This document shows, piece by piece, positions 30,514-39,548 of a stretch of 64,000 nt of DNA. The notes below the pieces were generated by a model, which did not search any database, had not been told where the DNA came from, and was given only the letters and a program-made list of their open reading frames with translations. Source of the DNA: Stenotrophomonas maltophilia (GTDB lineage Bacteria > Pseudomonadota > Gammaproteobacteria > Xanthomonadales > Xanthomonadaceae); NCBI RefSeq assembly GCF_002205165.1, contig NZ_NIVS01000040.1:1-64000 (forward strand), read 5' to 3'. The translations under genes and the position numbers were made by a program. Each line of letters starts with the position of its first letter. Positions within the stretch are counted from its first letter, which is position 1.

Positions 30514-31809
30514 TTACCGGGCAGGTGCGCGCATCGGCACCTGCAGCGTCGGCCCGGCCTCGTCCATCACCACGCGCCGCTCCACCTGCAGCCACTGGCC
30601 ATCGTCGCTGAGCACCGGCGTGCGGGTGGGCGAACGCAGGGCCTCCGGCATGCTCTGCAGCGCCACGGATGCCACCGTCGGCTGCTGCCGCACCCATCGC
30701 TGCGCTGCCACCAGGCGCAGCATCGCCGCAGCGTCCTGCGGGCGGCCTGCGTACTGCCGCATGTCCGGCCCGGCCATATTGGCCACGGCACAGCCCAACG
30801 GATTGGCGATGCACGCAAAGCGATCGCGCGCAGGCCCGGGAATGGGCGTGGGCGCGTCGCGTGCTGCCACCAGTTCCGCACTGCCAGCGCACGCCCATGC
30901 ATAGCGGGGGGCCATGCGCATCCGGGTGCGCGGCACATCCAACAGCAGGCGGTGGCCGTCCCGGGTTCCGCTGGACACCTGCACTCCCGCCGCGGCCAGC
31001 GAAAACTCGCCGCGCATCGCCGTGCACAGGCTCTGCTCGCTGGCCGTCATCGGCGCCAGTGCAGCCTCGCAGACCGCGGGCACTGCAACGTCGGCGGGCA
31101 GCTCGACCAGGATGTCGGCCAGCAGCCGCGCGTTGCTCTCCACCATGGCCGCGCCGATCATGCTGCTGACCAGGGTATCGCCCTGCCCGGTCAGCCGGCG
31201 GCCACTGAGGATATCGGCGCATGCACCGGCAAGCGCGGCTCCACTGTCGCCGCGCACGTGGGCCAGCGCATGCGCGGACAGCGGATCGAGCAACGGCTGG
31301 AACGCGGGCAGCGGCACCGCCGGGTCCGTGCCGAACGGCTCGAATGGAGAGACGAAATGACCGTAACCGGCGAGCGCGGCCACGCGTTGGTGAAGCGCAT
31401 CATGCCCGGCGTGCGCGCTGGCGAAACTTTCAGGGTCCGCACGCACCGCCGCAAGACACCCGACACCCCGCCGGCCGCAGCGCGCCAAGGCCGACAGCGG
31501 CGTCGCCGGGTAATGCCCCTCCGCGCTGGACGATACCGGCCGCTGGCCTGGCGTACCGCTGCGCCAACGCGCGACATCCTGTGCCATTACGGTCGCGCGC
31601 CCCTGGGCATCCAGGCCGTCGTAGCGCAGCGTCCACAACGCGGTGAAGCCGTTCTCGCCGCGCGTGGGCAGCGGCGCCTGCAGCAGCTTCATCGCGTCGC
31701 GTTGCTCGGCCGGCAGCGGCCAGAACCGCGAGGCGGCCCAGAGCACCACCACGGCCAGCGCCAGGCTCAGGATCGAGATGCCGACCCATTTCAGTCCATT
31801 CCTCAACAC
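30514..31809 (-). CDS. Membrane-anchored protein of unknown function
   Basis: Not recognised. 431 aa with one N-terminal membrane helix (about residues 6-26, VGISILSLALAVVVLWAA), then a mostly helical, cysteine-containing periplasmic part with AARCGRRGVGCLA-type spacing near 115 and a conserved-looking IANPLGCAVANM near 345. The GTG start at 31809 is preceded by GGGGAG at six bases. Divergent from the DUF502 gene with 75 nt between starts, and convergent with the exported protein gene at 29762. GC content and codon use look like neighbouring genes, so recent transfer is not suggested. Confidence 0.65.
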   Translation of the reverse strand: MLRNGLKWVGISILSLALAVVVLWAASRFWPLPAEQRDAMKLLQAPLPTRGENGFTALWTLRYDGLDAQGRATVMAQDVARWRSGTPGQRPVSSSAEGHYPATPLSALARCGRRGVGCLAAVRADPESFASAHAGHDALHQRVAALAGYGHFVSPFEPFGTDPAVPLPAFQPLLDPLSAHALAHVRGDSGAALAGACADILSGRRLTGQGDTLVSSMIGAAMVESNARLLADILVELPADVAVPAVCEAALAPMTASEQSLCTAMRGEFSLAAAGVQVSSGTRDGHRLLLDVPRTRMRMAPRYAWACAGSAELVAARDAPTPIPGPARDRFACIANPLGCAVANMAGPDMRQYAGRPQDAAAMLRLVAAQRWVRQQPTVASVALQSMPEALRSPTRTPVLSDDGQWLQVERRVVMDEAGPTLQVPMRAPAR

Positions 31810-31884
31810 AGCATTCTCCCCATACCCCGCGTCCTGCGGGGACCGGCAGCGTAAACCGGGCATCGCCACCGCTACAATGCGCGG

Positions 31885-32562
31885 ATGTCGCCCGAAGCCC
31901 CCCAACTCGTTCCGCGCCCCTCCCTGCAGCGCCTGTTCCTGACCGGCCTGCTGACCCTGCTGCCGATCTGGCTGACCTGGGTGGTGGTCAAATTCGTGTT
32001 CGTGCTGCTTTCGGGCATTTCCAGCCCGCTGGTGGTGCCGCTGTCCGAGCAGATCGCCGCCTCCTTCCCGCACTACCTGGGCTGGATCAAGGTGGAGTGG
32101 ATGCAGGACATCATCGCCTTGGCCGCCACCCTGCTGGTGATCCTTTCGGTAGGTGTGCTCAGCCGCCGGGTGATCGGCCAGCGCCTGCTGCGCTGGTTCG
32201 GCGCGGTGATCAAGCGCATCCCGTTGGCCAGCATCATCTATGACAGCGCCAAGAAACTGCTGGACATGCTGCAGACCGAACCGGGCAGCACCCAGCGCGT
32301 GGTGCTGATCGACTTCCCGCATCGGGACATGAAATCGGTCGGCCTGGTCACGCGGGTGATGAAGGAAGAAGGCAGCGGGCGCGAGCTGGCCGCGGTGTAC
32401 GTGCCGACCACCCCCAATCCGACCTCGGGCTATCTGGAAATCGTGCCGGTCGAGCTGTTGACCCCGACCGATTGGACCGTGGACCAGGCGATGAGCTTCA
32501 TCATCTCCGGCGGCGCAGTCGCCCCGGAAACCATGCCGTTCACGCGCGCCGGCGATCGTTGA
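31885..32562 (+). CDS. DUF502 inner-membrane protein
   Basis: 225-aa membrane protein with two hydrophobic stretches (about 16-45 and 73-97) and a soluble C-terminal half. The motifs IPLASIIYDSAKKLLDML near residue 112 and VYVPTTPNPTSGYLEIVP near 172 are the DUF502 signature, related to plant LCV-like proteins. Function unknown, probably envelope related. ATG at 31885. Confidence 0.88.
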   Translation: MSPEAPQLVPRPSLQRLFLTGLLTLLPIWLTWVVVKFVFVLLSGISSPLVVPLSEQIAASFPHYLGWIKVEWMQDIIALAATLLVILSVGVLSRRVIGQRLLRWFGAVIKRIPLASIIYDSAKKLLDMLQTEPGSTQRVVLIDFPHRDMKSVGLVTRVMKEEGSGRELAAVYVPTTPNPTSGYLEIVPVELLTPTDWTVDQAMSFIISGGAVAPETMPFTRAGDR

Positions 32563-32693
32563 GCACCGCGGCAGCCCCACGCTGCCGCAGCTGACTGGGC
32601 GCCCTACATGACAAAGCTGACCGCGGGCCGATGCTGGCCGTACGCAGGCGAATCGGGCAAGCTCCCGTGTCTGTGCGTTTACGGAAACAGCCG

Positions 32694-34610
32694 ATGCCCC
32701 ACCCCGCCCGCGCCCTGGCGCTTGCCATTGCCGTATTGATGGCCTTCAGCGCTGCCGCTCCGGCCGAAGCTGCCAAGAAAAAGGCCACCCGGCCCGCCGC
32801 GACGCAGTCCCGGCCCGCCGCCAAGCCCAAGGCCAAGCCGCGTGCGCGCCCGGCCGCCGCCCCGGCCCGCCAACCGCTGGTGCGCCAGCAGAGCAAAGCC
32901 GCGCAGCTGGACCGGGTCTACGATGAGTACTGGGATGCCTCGATGCGGCTCAATCCGCTGCAGGCCACGTTCCAAGGCGACAGCCGCCACAATGATCAGC
33001 TGCCCAACATTCTTTCCGCTGCCTACCGCCAGCAGTCGCATGACTTCACCGTGGAATGGCTGGGCAAGGTCGAGAAGATCGGCCCGGATGGCCTGACCGG
33101 CCAGGACCTGCTCAGCTACGAAATCTTCGTGCGCGATGCGCGCATGTCGCTGGCGGCCGAACAGTTCCCCGGCTGGATGCTGCCGGTGAGCCAGTACTAC
33201 AACCTCGGCAGCATCATGGCCATTCTTGGCTCCGGCTCCGGCGCGCAGCCGTTCAACACGGTGCAGGATTACGATGGCTGGTCGCGCCGTTCGCTGGGCA
33301 TTCCCGCGCTGTTCGAGCAGGCCATCGCCAACATGCGCCAGGGCATGGCCGCCGGCGTGGTGCAGCCGCGCGACCTGATGGAAAAAGTGCTGCCGCAGCT
33401 GGATGCGGTGATCAAGCCGACCGCCGAAGAGAGCATCTTCTGGGCGCCGGTGCGCAATCTGCCCGAGGATTTCCCAGAGGCTGACAAAGCGCGCATCACG
33501 GCCGAGTACAAGCGCATGATCGAGTTGCGCATCATGCCGTCCTACCGTGCCCTGCGCGGCTTCATCGCCACCGAGTACCTGCCCGCCGCGCGCAGCACCG
33601 ATGGCCTGGCCGGCCTGCCCGGCGGCAAGGCCTGGTATGCGCAGACAATCGTGCAGAGCACCGCCTCCACGCTGACACCCGAGCAGATCCATGCGCTGGC
33701 CGAGCAACGCGTAGCCACGTTGCAGGCGCAGATCGCCACGATCATGAAAGACAACCGGATCCGCGGCTCACAGCAGAAGCTGCTGCGCACGATGCGCACC
33801 GACCGCGACTTCCAGTACGCCAATGCCGATGCGCTGATCAACCGCTACAAGCAGCTGCAGAGCCAGGTCAATGCACGCCTGCCGACCCTGCTCGGCACGC
33901 TGCCCAAGGCACCGATGGAGATCCGTGCGGTCGAACCCGAGCGCGCGGCCACCGCCGGCGCGGTCAGCTACCAGCAGCCGTTGCCGGACGGCATGCGCCC
34001 GGGCGTGCTGTACATCAACACCGGCGATCTGCCGAGCCGCCGCCGCTGGGCTGCGCCGATGCAGTTCCTGCACGAAGGCATTCCCGGCCATCACGTGCAG
34101 CTGGGCCTGCAGCAGGAACTGGACAAGCTGCCGCGCTTCCGTCGCCTGGGCGGTGATATCGCCTTCGTCGAAGGCTGGGGTCTGTATGCCGAATCGCTGG
34201 GCGAAGAACTGGGCGTCTATCGCGACCCGTACGAGCGGATCGGCTATCTGCAGGCCGCGCTGACCCGCGCCGCGCGCATGTCCGCCGACACCGGCGTGCA
34301 CGCGCAGGGCTGGAGCAAGCGCCAGGCCGTGGACTATCTGGTCAAGACCGCGGACATGAGTGCCAGCGATGCCAACGCCGAGGTCGAGCGCTTCATGGCC
34401 CTGCCCGGGCAGACCCTGGCCAATGGCCTGGGCGAGCTGAAGATGATGGAGCTGCGCGACAAGGCCAAGGCGGCACTGGGGCCGCGTTTCGATGCACGTC
34501 GCTTCCATGAGGAAGTGCTGCGCGATGGTTCGATGCCGCTGGATATCCTGGACGCCAAGATCGCCCGCTGGATCGCCAGCCAGAACGGTGCGGCAACGCC
34601 CGCGCCCTGA
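32694..34610 (+). CDS. DUF885 exported metallopeptidase-like protein
   Basis: Secreted or periplasmic zinc-peptidase-like protein, 638 aa. Signal peptide about residues 1-27 (ending AEA), then a basic Lys/Ala/Pro-rich linker (30-65), then the DUF885 domain. The zinc-type motif FLHEGIPGHHVQ is near residue 460 and the second ligand region EGWGLYAESLGEELG near 493. The enzyme group is related to thermolysin-like and M32-type folds, but substrates are mostly unknown. ATG at 32694. The downstream serine hydrolase gene begins 18 nt later, so an operon of two exported hydrolases is likely. Confidence 0.87.
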   Translation: MPHPARALALAIAVLMAFSAAAPAEAAKKKATRPAATQSRPAAKPKAKPRARPAAAPARQPLVRQQSKAAQLDRVYDEYWDASMRLNPLQATFQGDSRHNDQLPNILSAAYRQQSHDFTVEWLGKVEKIGPDGLTGQDLLSYEIFVRDARMSLAAEQFPGWMLPVSQYYNLGSIMAILGSGSGAQPFNTVQDYDGWSRRSLGIPALFEQAIANMRQGMAAGVVQPRDLMEKVLPQLDAVIKPTAEESIFWAPVRNLPEDFPEADKARITAEYKRMIELRIMPSYRALRGFIATEYLPAARSTDGLAGLPGGKAWYAQTIVQSTASTLTPEQIHALAEQRVATLQAQIATIMKDNRIRGSQQKLLRTMRTDRDFQYANADALINRYKQLQSQVNARLPTLLGTLPKAPMEIRAVEPERAATAGAVSYQQPLPDGMRPGVLYINTGDLPSRRRWAAPMQFLHEGIPGHHVQLGLQQELDKLPRFRRLGGDIAFVEGWGLYAESLGEELGVYRDPYERIGYLQAALTRAARMSADTGVHAQGWSKRQAVDYLVKTADMSASDANAEVERFMALPGQTLANGLGELKMMELRDKAKAALGPRFDARRFHEEVLRDGSMPLDILDAKIARWIASQNGAATPAP

Positions 34611-34628
34611 TCGCGGAAGGAACCGGAC

Positions 34629-35708
34629 ATGCACATCGTGCGGCATCTACGTGGGTGGATCGGCGCGATGTGCATCGCCGGCAGCGGTTCGGTGATGGCC
34701 GCGCCGGTGCTGACACCCCCGGATCCGGGCATCGATGCGCTGATGCAGCGCTACGACGGCCAGGTGCCGGGCGCGGCGGTGCTGGTGCTGCACGATGGCA
34801 AGCCGGTGTTCCGACGCGGCTATGGGCTGGCGGTGCTGGAGGATCGCACCGCGGTGACCGCACAGACCAGTTTCCGGCTGGCCTCGGTCAGCAAGCAGTT
34901 CACCGCCGCGGCGATCCTGCTGCTGGCCGAAGACGGCGCGCTGACCCTGGATGATCCGCTGAAGCGCTGGCTGCCCTCGTTGCCTGCGGCCGCCGATGCG
35001 ATCACCCTGCGCCAGCTGCTCAGCCACACCAGCGGCCTGCTCGACTACGAAGACCTGATGGCCGCCGACGCGACCGCGCAGGTGCATGACCAGAACGTGC
35101 TGCATCTGCTGGACGCTCAGGACCGGACGTACTTCACGCCGGGGACGGCCTACCGCTACAGCAACAGCGGCTACGCGCTGCTGGCGCTGGTGGTCGGCAA
35201 GGCCTCCGGCAGCGATTTCGCGACCTTCCTGCGCCAGCGGATTTTCCTGCCGCTGGGCATGCGCGACAGCGTGGCCCACCAGGACGGCGTGGACGATGTC
35301 GCCCGGCGCGCCTATGGCTACAGCGATGTCGACGGGCGCTGGCAGCGCACCGACCAGAGCCCGACCAGTGCGGTACTCGGGGATGGCGGGATCTATTCGT
35401 CGCTGGACGACCTGGCCCGCTGGGATGCGGCGCTGTATGACCAGCGGCTGCTGAAAGCGACATCGCTGAAGCAGATGTTCTCCCCCGCCACGCCCACCGC
35501 CGAACCGGATGTGCCGTTCTATGGCTTCGGCTGGCGGCTCAATGGCGGCGCACACTGGCACAGCGGCGAGAGCATCGGTTTCCGCAACGTGATCCTGCGC
35601 TACCCGGCGCAGCGCCTCACCGTGATCGTGCTCAGCAACCGCAACGCCCCCGAACCCTATCCGCTGGCGCTGCAGATCGCCCGGCGCTGGCTGGACACCC
35701 TGCAATGA
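34629..35708 (+). CDS. Serine beta-lactamase-fold hydrolase
   Basis: Exported penicillin-binding-protein/class C beta-lactamase fold hydrolase, 359 aa. The catalytic SxxK is SVSK near residue 87 (in RLASVSKQFT), the tyrosine motif is YSNSGY near 177, and the third motif is HSGESIGF in place of the KTG box near 317. This makes it an esterase/peptidase-like member rather than a proven beta-lactamase. A short signal peptide precedes AAPVLTP. AAGGAA precedes the ATG at 34629. The stop overlaps the gloA2 start (ATGA), implying coupling. Confidence 0.85.
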   Translation: MHIVRHLRGWIGAMCIAGSGSVMAAPVLTPPDPGIDALMQRYDGQVPGAAVLVLHDGKPVFRRGYGLAVLEDRTAVTAQTSFRLASVSKQFTAAAILLLAEDGALTLDDPLKRWLPSLPAAADAITLRQLLSHTSGLLDYEDLMAADATAQVHDQNVLHLLDAQDRTYFTPGTAYRYSNSGYALLALVVGKASGSDFATFLRQRIFLPLGMRDSVAHQDGVDDVARRAYGYSDVDGRWQRTDQSPTSAVLGDGGIYSSLDDLARWDAALYDQRLLKATSLKQMFSPATPTAEPDVPFYGFGWRLNGGAHWHSGESIGFRNVILRYPAQRLTVIVLSNRNAPEPYPLALQIARRWLDTLQ

Positions 35709-36124
35709 ACGCTTCGGACACCTCCCCGCTGATCGGCATCCACCACGTGGCCCTGATCGCCTCGGACTACGCCCGCTCGAAGGACTTCTACACGCGCCTG
35801 CTCGGGCTGCGGGTGATCGCCGAGAACTACCGCGCGGCGCGCGACTCCTGGAAGCTCGACCTGGCCCTGCCCGACGGCAGCCAGCTGGAGCTGTTCTCGT
35901 TTCCCGGCGCCCCACCGCGACCCAGCCGCCCCGAAGCGCAGGGGCTGCGCCATCTCGCCTTCGCCGTGCATCAGCTGGAGCCGATGATCGCCCGGCTGGC
36001 CGCCGCCGGCGTGGCCTGCGAGCCGATCCGGGTGGACGAGTACACCGGCCGCCGCTTCACCTTCTTCGCCGATCCCGACGCGCTGCCGCTGGAGCTGTAC
36101 GAGATCCCGGCCGACGCCGGCTGA
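35705..36124 (+). CDS. gloA2: VOC-family glyoxalase-like protein (GloA2/YaeR)
   Basis: Vicinal-oxygen-chelate metalloenzyme related to glyoxalase I. 139 aa, closely matching E. coli YaeR in blocks such as HHVALIASDYARSKDFY, ARDSWKLDLALPDG, LRHLAFAV and RFTFFADPDALPLELYE, which contain the metal ligands (His near residue 13, Glu near 63, His near 80, Glu near 132). The substrate is uncertain. The start overlaps the stop of the upstream hydrolase gene by four bases. Confidence 0.9.
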   Translation: MNASDTSPLIGIHHVALIASDYARSKDFYTRLLGLRVIAENYRAARDSWKLDLALPDGSQLELFSFPGAPPRPSRPEAQGLRHLAFAVHQLEPMIARLAAAGVACEPIRVDEYTGRRFTFFADPDALPLELYEIPADAG

Positions 36125-36225
36125 ACCGTGCGCCGGGCACGTTCCGTACCGGAGCGAATGGGTATACAGTCGGCCCTGTACCGGCCGCCTGCGCCGGCGT
36201 TCACGGACATCCCTGGGAGGGGAAC

Positions 36226-36669
36226 ATGCGCAAGACCTTCAAGACCCTGTTGCTGGCGCTGCCGCTGATGATGGCCGCGATGTCGGCCAGCGCCGCCGAC
36301 GGCGCCGTCGGCCGCTGGAAGACCATCGATGACAAGACCGGCAAGGTGAAGTCGATCGTGGAGATCACCCAGGCCACCAACGGCACCCTGACCGGCAAGG
36401 TCGTGGACATCCTGCACTCGGACAAGGGCCCCAACCCGGTCTGCGATGGCTGCGAGGGCGCCAACAAGAACAAGCCGGTCAAGGGCATGACCATCCTGTG
36501 GAACCTCAAGGCCGATGGCGCCAATGCCTGGTCCGGCGGCACCATCCTGGATCCGGGCAACGGCAAGACCTACAAGTCCAAGATGAAGCTGCAGACCGGC
36601 GGCGCCAAGCTGGACGTGTCCGGCTGCGTGGCGTTCATCTGCCGCGCCCAGACCTGGGTCCGCGAGTAA
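36226..36669 (+). CDS. DUF2147 periplasmic protein
   Basis: 147-aa exported protein with a signal peptide (about 1-24, ending ASA-A) and one DUF2147 domain. GRWKTIDDKTGKVKSIVEI near residue 29 and the cysteine pair CDGC near 73 are typical; the C-terminal CVAFICRAQTW is also conserved. Function unknown. A strong GGGAGGGG lies before the ATG. Monocistronic, ending at a clear terminator. Confidence 0.88.
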   Translation: MRKTFKTLLLALPLMMAAMSASAADGAVGRWKTIDDKTGKVKSIVEITQATNGTLTGKVVDILHSDKGPNPVCDGCEGANKNKPVKGMTILWNLKADGANAWSGGTILDPGNGKTYKSKMKLQTGGAKLDVSGCVAFICRAQTWVRE

Positions 36670-36692
36670 GCCTGGCGCGGGTTCCAGCCCCG

Positions 36693-36725
36693 GTAACCCG
36701 GCTTCGGCCGGGTTACTGCGTTTTT
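36693..36725 (+). terminator. Rho-independent terminator after DUF2147 gene
   Basis: 10-bp perfect stem GTAACCCGGC/GCCGGGTTAC closed by a TTCG tetraloop (36693-36716), then TGCG and T5. Confidence 0.9.
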
Positions 36726-36732
36726 GGCGTGC

Positions 36733-36738
36733 GATAAT
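36733..36738 (+). promoter_or_regulatory. Possible -10 element of metG
   Basis: GATAAT just downstream of the preceding terminator and 29 nt before the metG ATG. No matching -35 hexamer is evident. Confidence 0.3.
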
Positions 36739-36767
36739 CCCCGGTTCCCCTGGCAACAGCGCCCATC

Positions 36768-38846
36768 ATGACCCGCACCGCTCTCGTCACCACCGCCCTG
36801 CCCTACGCCAACGGCCCGCTGCACCTGGGCCACCTGGTCGGCTACATCCAGGCTGACATCTGGGTGCGCGCGCGTCGAATGAGCGGGGGCAAGACCTGGT
36901 TCGTCTGCGCCGATGACACCCATGGCACCCCGATCATGCTCGCCGCCGAGAAGGCCGGCGTGACCCCGGAGGCCTTCATCGCCAGTATCCAGGCCAGCCA
37001 TGAGCGCGATTTCGCCGCCTTCGGCGTGGCGTTCGATCATTACGACTCGACCAACTCGGCGGCCAACAAGGCGCTGACCGAAGCCTTCTACCTCAAGCTC
37101 GAGGCCGAAGGCCACATCGCGCGCCGCTCCGTGGCCCAGTTCTACGACCCGGCCAAGGGCATGTTCCTGCCGGACCGCTACATCAAGGGCATCTGCCCGA
37201 ACTGTGGCACCCCGGACCAGTACGGCGACAACTGCGAAGTCTGCGGCGCCACCTACAGCCCGACCGACCTGAAGGACCCGAAATCGGTGATCTCCGGCGC
37301 CACGCCGGAAATCCGCGATTCGGAACATTTCTTCTTCGAGGTCGGCCGCTTCGAAGGCTTCCTGCGCGAGTGGCTGGCCGGCGATGTCGCCCTGCCGGGT
37401 GTGAAGGCCAAGCTGGGCGAATGGCTCAACGCCGAAGGTGGCCTGCGCGCGTGGGACATTTCGCGCGATGCGCCGTACTTCGGCTTCCAGATCCCCGGCC
37501 ACCCGGGCAAGTACTTTTACGTCTGGCTGGATGCACCGATCGGTTACCTGTCCAGCTTCCAGACCCTGTGTGCGAAGACCGGCGAAGACTTCGACGCGCA
37601 CCTGCGCGCGGGCACCAGCACCGAGCTGCACCACTTCATCGGCAAGGACATCGTGAACTTCCACGGTCTGTTCTGGCCGGCAGTGCTGCACGGCACCGGC
37701 CACCGCGCGCCGACCCGCCTGCACGTGAACGGCTACCTGACCGTGGATGGCGCCAAGATGTCCAAGTCGCGCGGCACCTTCGTGATGGCGCGCACCTTCC
37801 TGGATGCCGGGCTGGAACCGGAAGCGCTGCGCTATTACTTCGCGGCCAAGTCCTCCGGCGGCGTGGACGATCTCGACCTGAACCTGGGTGACTTCATCGC
37901 GCGCGTCAACGCGGATCTGGTCGGCAAGTTCGTCAACCTGGCCAGCCGCTGCGCGGGCTTCATCAGCAAGCGCTTCGAGGGCCGCCTGGCCGCTGCGCTG
38001 CCCGATGCCGCCCAGTACGACCGCTTCGTCGCCGCGCTGGCGCCGATCCGCGAGGCATACGAGCGCAACGATCCAGCCAGCGCGCTGCGCCAGACCATGG
38101 CGCTGGCCGACGAAGCCAACCGCTACATCGACGATGAAAAGCCGTGGGTGATCGCCAAACAGGAGGGCGCGGACGCGCAGCTGCAGTCGGTCTGCACCCA
38201 GGGCCTGAACCTGTTCCGCGTGCTGGTCACCGCGCTCAAGCCGGTGCTGCCGGCCACCGCCGCGCAGGCCGAGGCCTTCCTGGCCGCGCCGGTGCAGGCC
38301 TGGACCGACATCGCCACCCCGCTGACCGCGCACACCATCGCGGTGTACGAGCCCCTGTTCACCCGTATCGACCCGAAAAAAATCGACGCCATGACCGACG
38401 CTTCCAAGGACACCCTGCAGGCCGCCACCCCGGCCCCCCCCCCCCCGGCCAAGCCGGCCAAGCCCGCTGCTGCGCCGGCACCGGCGATGGCCACCGATGG
38501 CGAGGCCGCGCCGGCCTACATCGGCATCGACGACTTCGCCAAGCTCGACCTGCGTATCGGCAAGGTGCTGGTCTGCGAGTTCGTGGAAGGGTCGGACAAG
38601 CTGCTGCGTTTCGAACTCGACGCCGGTGATCTGGGCAAGCGCCAGATCTTCTCCGGCATCCGCGCCAGCTACGGCGAGCCGGAACAGCTGGTCGGCCGCA
38701 GCGTGGTGTTCATTGCCAACCTGGCCCCGCGCAAGATGCGCTTCGGCCTGAGCGAAGGCATGATCCTGTCGGCCGGTTTCGACGGCGGCGCACTCGCCCT
38801 GCTGGACGCCGACAGCGCCGCACTGCCGGGCATGCCGGTCCGCTGA
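36768..38846 (+). CDS. metG: Methionine--tRNA ligase
   Basis: Charges tRNA-Met. HLGH is at residues 18-21 within YANGPLHLGHLVGY; KMSKS is near 335 (GAKMSKSRGT). The zinc-binding CPNC...CEVC knuckle is near 145-160, placing it in the E. coli-like group. The C-terminal dimerisation/tRNA-binding domain (about 588-692, KLDLRIGKVLVCEFVEG) is joined by a Pro/Ala/Lys linker (about 550-580). That linker contains a run of 13 C at 38434-38446, read as Pro codons; a one-base slip would cut off the C-terminal domain but leave the catalytic core. 692 aa. ATG at 36768. Confidence 0.97.
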   Translation: MTRTALVTTALPYANGPLHLGHLVGYIQADIWVRARRMSGGKTWFVCADDTHGTPIMLAAEKAGVTPEAFIASIQASHERDFAAFGVAFDHYDSTNSAANKALTEAFYLKLEAEGHIARRSVAQFYDPAKGMFLPDRYIKGICPNCGTPDQYGDNCEVCGATYSPTDLKDPKSVISGATPEIRDSEHFFFEVGRFEGFLREWLAGDVALPGVKAKLGEWLNAEGGLRAWDISRDAPYFGFQIPGHPGKYFYVWLDAPIGYLSSFQTLCAKTGEDFDAHLRAGTSTELHHFIGKDIVNFHGLFWPAVLHGTGHRAPTRLHVNGYLTVDGAKMSKSRGTFVMARTFLDAGLEPEALRYYFAAKSSGGVDDLDLNLGDFIARVNADLVGKFVNLASRCAGFISKRFEGRLAAALPDAAQYDRFVAALAPIREAYERNDPASALRQTMALADEANRYIDDEKPWVIAKQEGADAQLQSVCTQGLNLFRVLVTALKPVLPATAAQAEAFLAAPVQAWTDIATPLTAHTIAVYEPLFTRIDPKKIDAMTDASKDTLQAATPAPPPPAKPAKPAAAPAPAMATDGEAAPAYIGIDDFAKLDLRIGKVLVCEFVEGSDKLLRFELDAGDLGKRQIFSGIRASYGEPEQLVGRSVVFIANLAPRKMRFGLSEGMILSAGFDGGALALLDADSAALPGMPVR
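38434..38446 (+). repeat. Homopolymeric C13 tract inside metG
   Basis: Thirteen consecutive C in the linker-encoding region. The reading frame is intact as given. Such a run is prone to polymerase slippage and to sequencing error. Confidence 0.95.
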
Positions 38847-38906
38847 CCGCTGCGGCAGGGCGGCCCCGTGGTCGCCCTGCCACGCTCTTCTGCCTGGAGG
38901 TGTGGG

Positions 38907-39548
38907 TTGGAACTGGCGCTGTTCGATTTCGACCACACGGTCACCACCTGCGATACCTACGGGCGTTTCCTGCGTCGCGTGGCCACGCCCGAGCAGCTGG
39001 CGCAGGCCTGGTGGAAAGTGGGCCCGTGGTTGCTGGCCTATCGCCTGAAATTGATCTCCGCCGAGCGTATCCGCCGCCGTGTCACCCGCCTGACCTTCAC
39101 CGATCGCCATCTGGAGGACATCAGCGCACAGGCCGCCGGCTACGCGCGTGATGTGCTGCCCGGCGTGTTGCGGCCGGAGATGCTCGACCAGATCCACTGG
39201 CACCTCAAGCAACAACACACCGTGGTGATCGTGTCCGGCTCGCTGGATCTGTACCTGCGCCCATGGTGCGAGGCGATGGGGCTGGAGCTGATCTGCAACC
39301 GGCTGGAGAGCCGCGACGGGCGCCTTACGGGGCGCTATGCCGACGGCGACTGTGCTCCGCACAAGGTGGCGCACATCCGCCGTCGCTTCGAGCTTGCGCG
39401 CTATCTGCGCATCCATGCCTACGGCGACAGCAGCGAGGACCGTCCGATGCTCGCCCTCGCCCACGAACGCTGGTACCGCGGCAAACCCATGAAACCGCGC
39501 CGGACAGCGCCGGCCAGTGCCCCACCCGCCCGGGACAGCCGGGCCTGA
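38907..39548 (+). CDS. HAD superfamily subfamily IB phosphatase
   Basis: 213-aa haloacid-dehalogenase hydrolase. Motif I appears as [10 protein letters not shown] (nucleophile Asp8; its second Asp is followed by His rather than Gly), motif II as [12 protein letters not shown] near 105 and motif III/IV as [11 protein letters not shown] near 172. It resembles SerB/PgpC-type phosphatases (HAD-IB), so a small phosphorylated or lipid phosphate substrate is plausible; not resolvable. A TTG start at 38907 is chosen because GGAGG lies six bases upstream and it yields MELALFDFD. The stop overlaps the next start (TGATG). Confidence 0.82.
   Translation: MELALFDFDHTVTTCDTYGRFLRRVATPEQLAQAWWKVGPWLLAYRLKLISAERIRRRVTRLTFTDRHLEDISAQAAGYARDVLPGVLRPEMLDQIHWHLKQQHTVVIVSGSLDLYLRPWCEAMGLELICNRLESRDGRLTGRYADGDCAPHKVAHIRRRFELARYLRIHAYGDSSEDRPMLALAHERWYRGKPMKPRRTAPASAPPARDSRA

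Noticed and set aside
29196-32653. The 13-mer TACGCAGGCGAAT found at 29196-29208 and 32641-32653, upstream of two genes
   Set aside because: At this window size and GC content several 13-mers repeat by chance; the flanks do not match and no promoter spacing is shared.
34629-35708. Serine hydrolase as an antibiotic-resistance beta-lactamase
   Set aside because: The third motif is HSG rather than KTG and it is operonic with a DUF885 protein and gloA2; a general esterase/peptidase role fits better.
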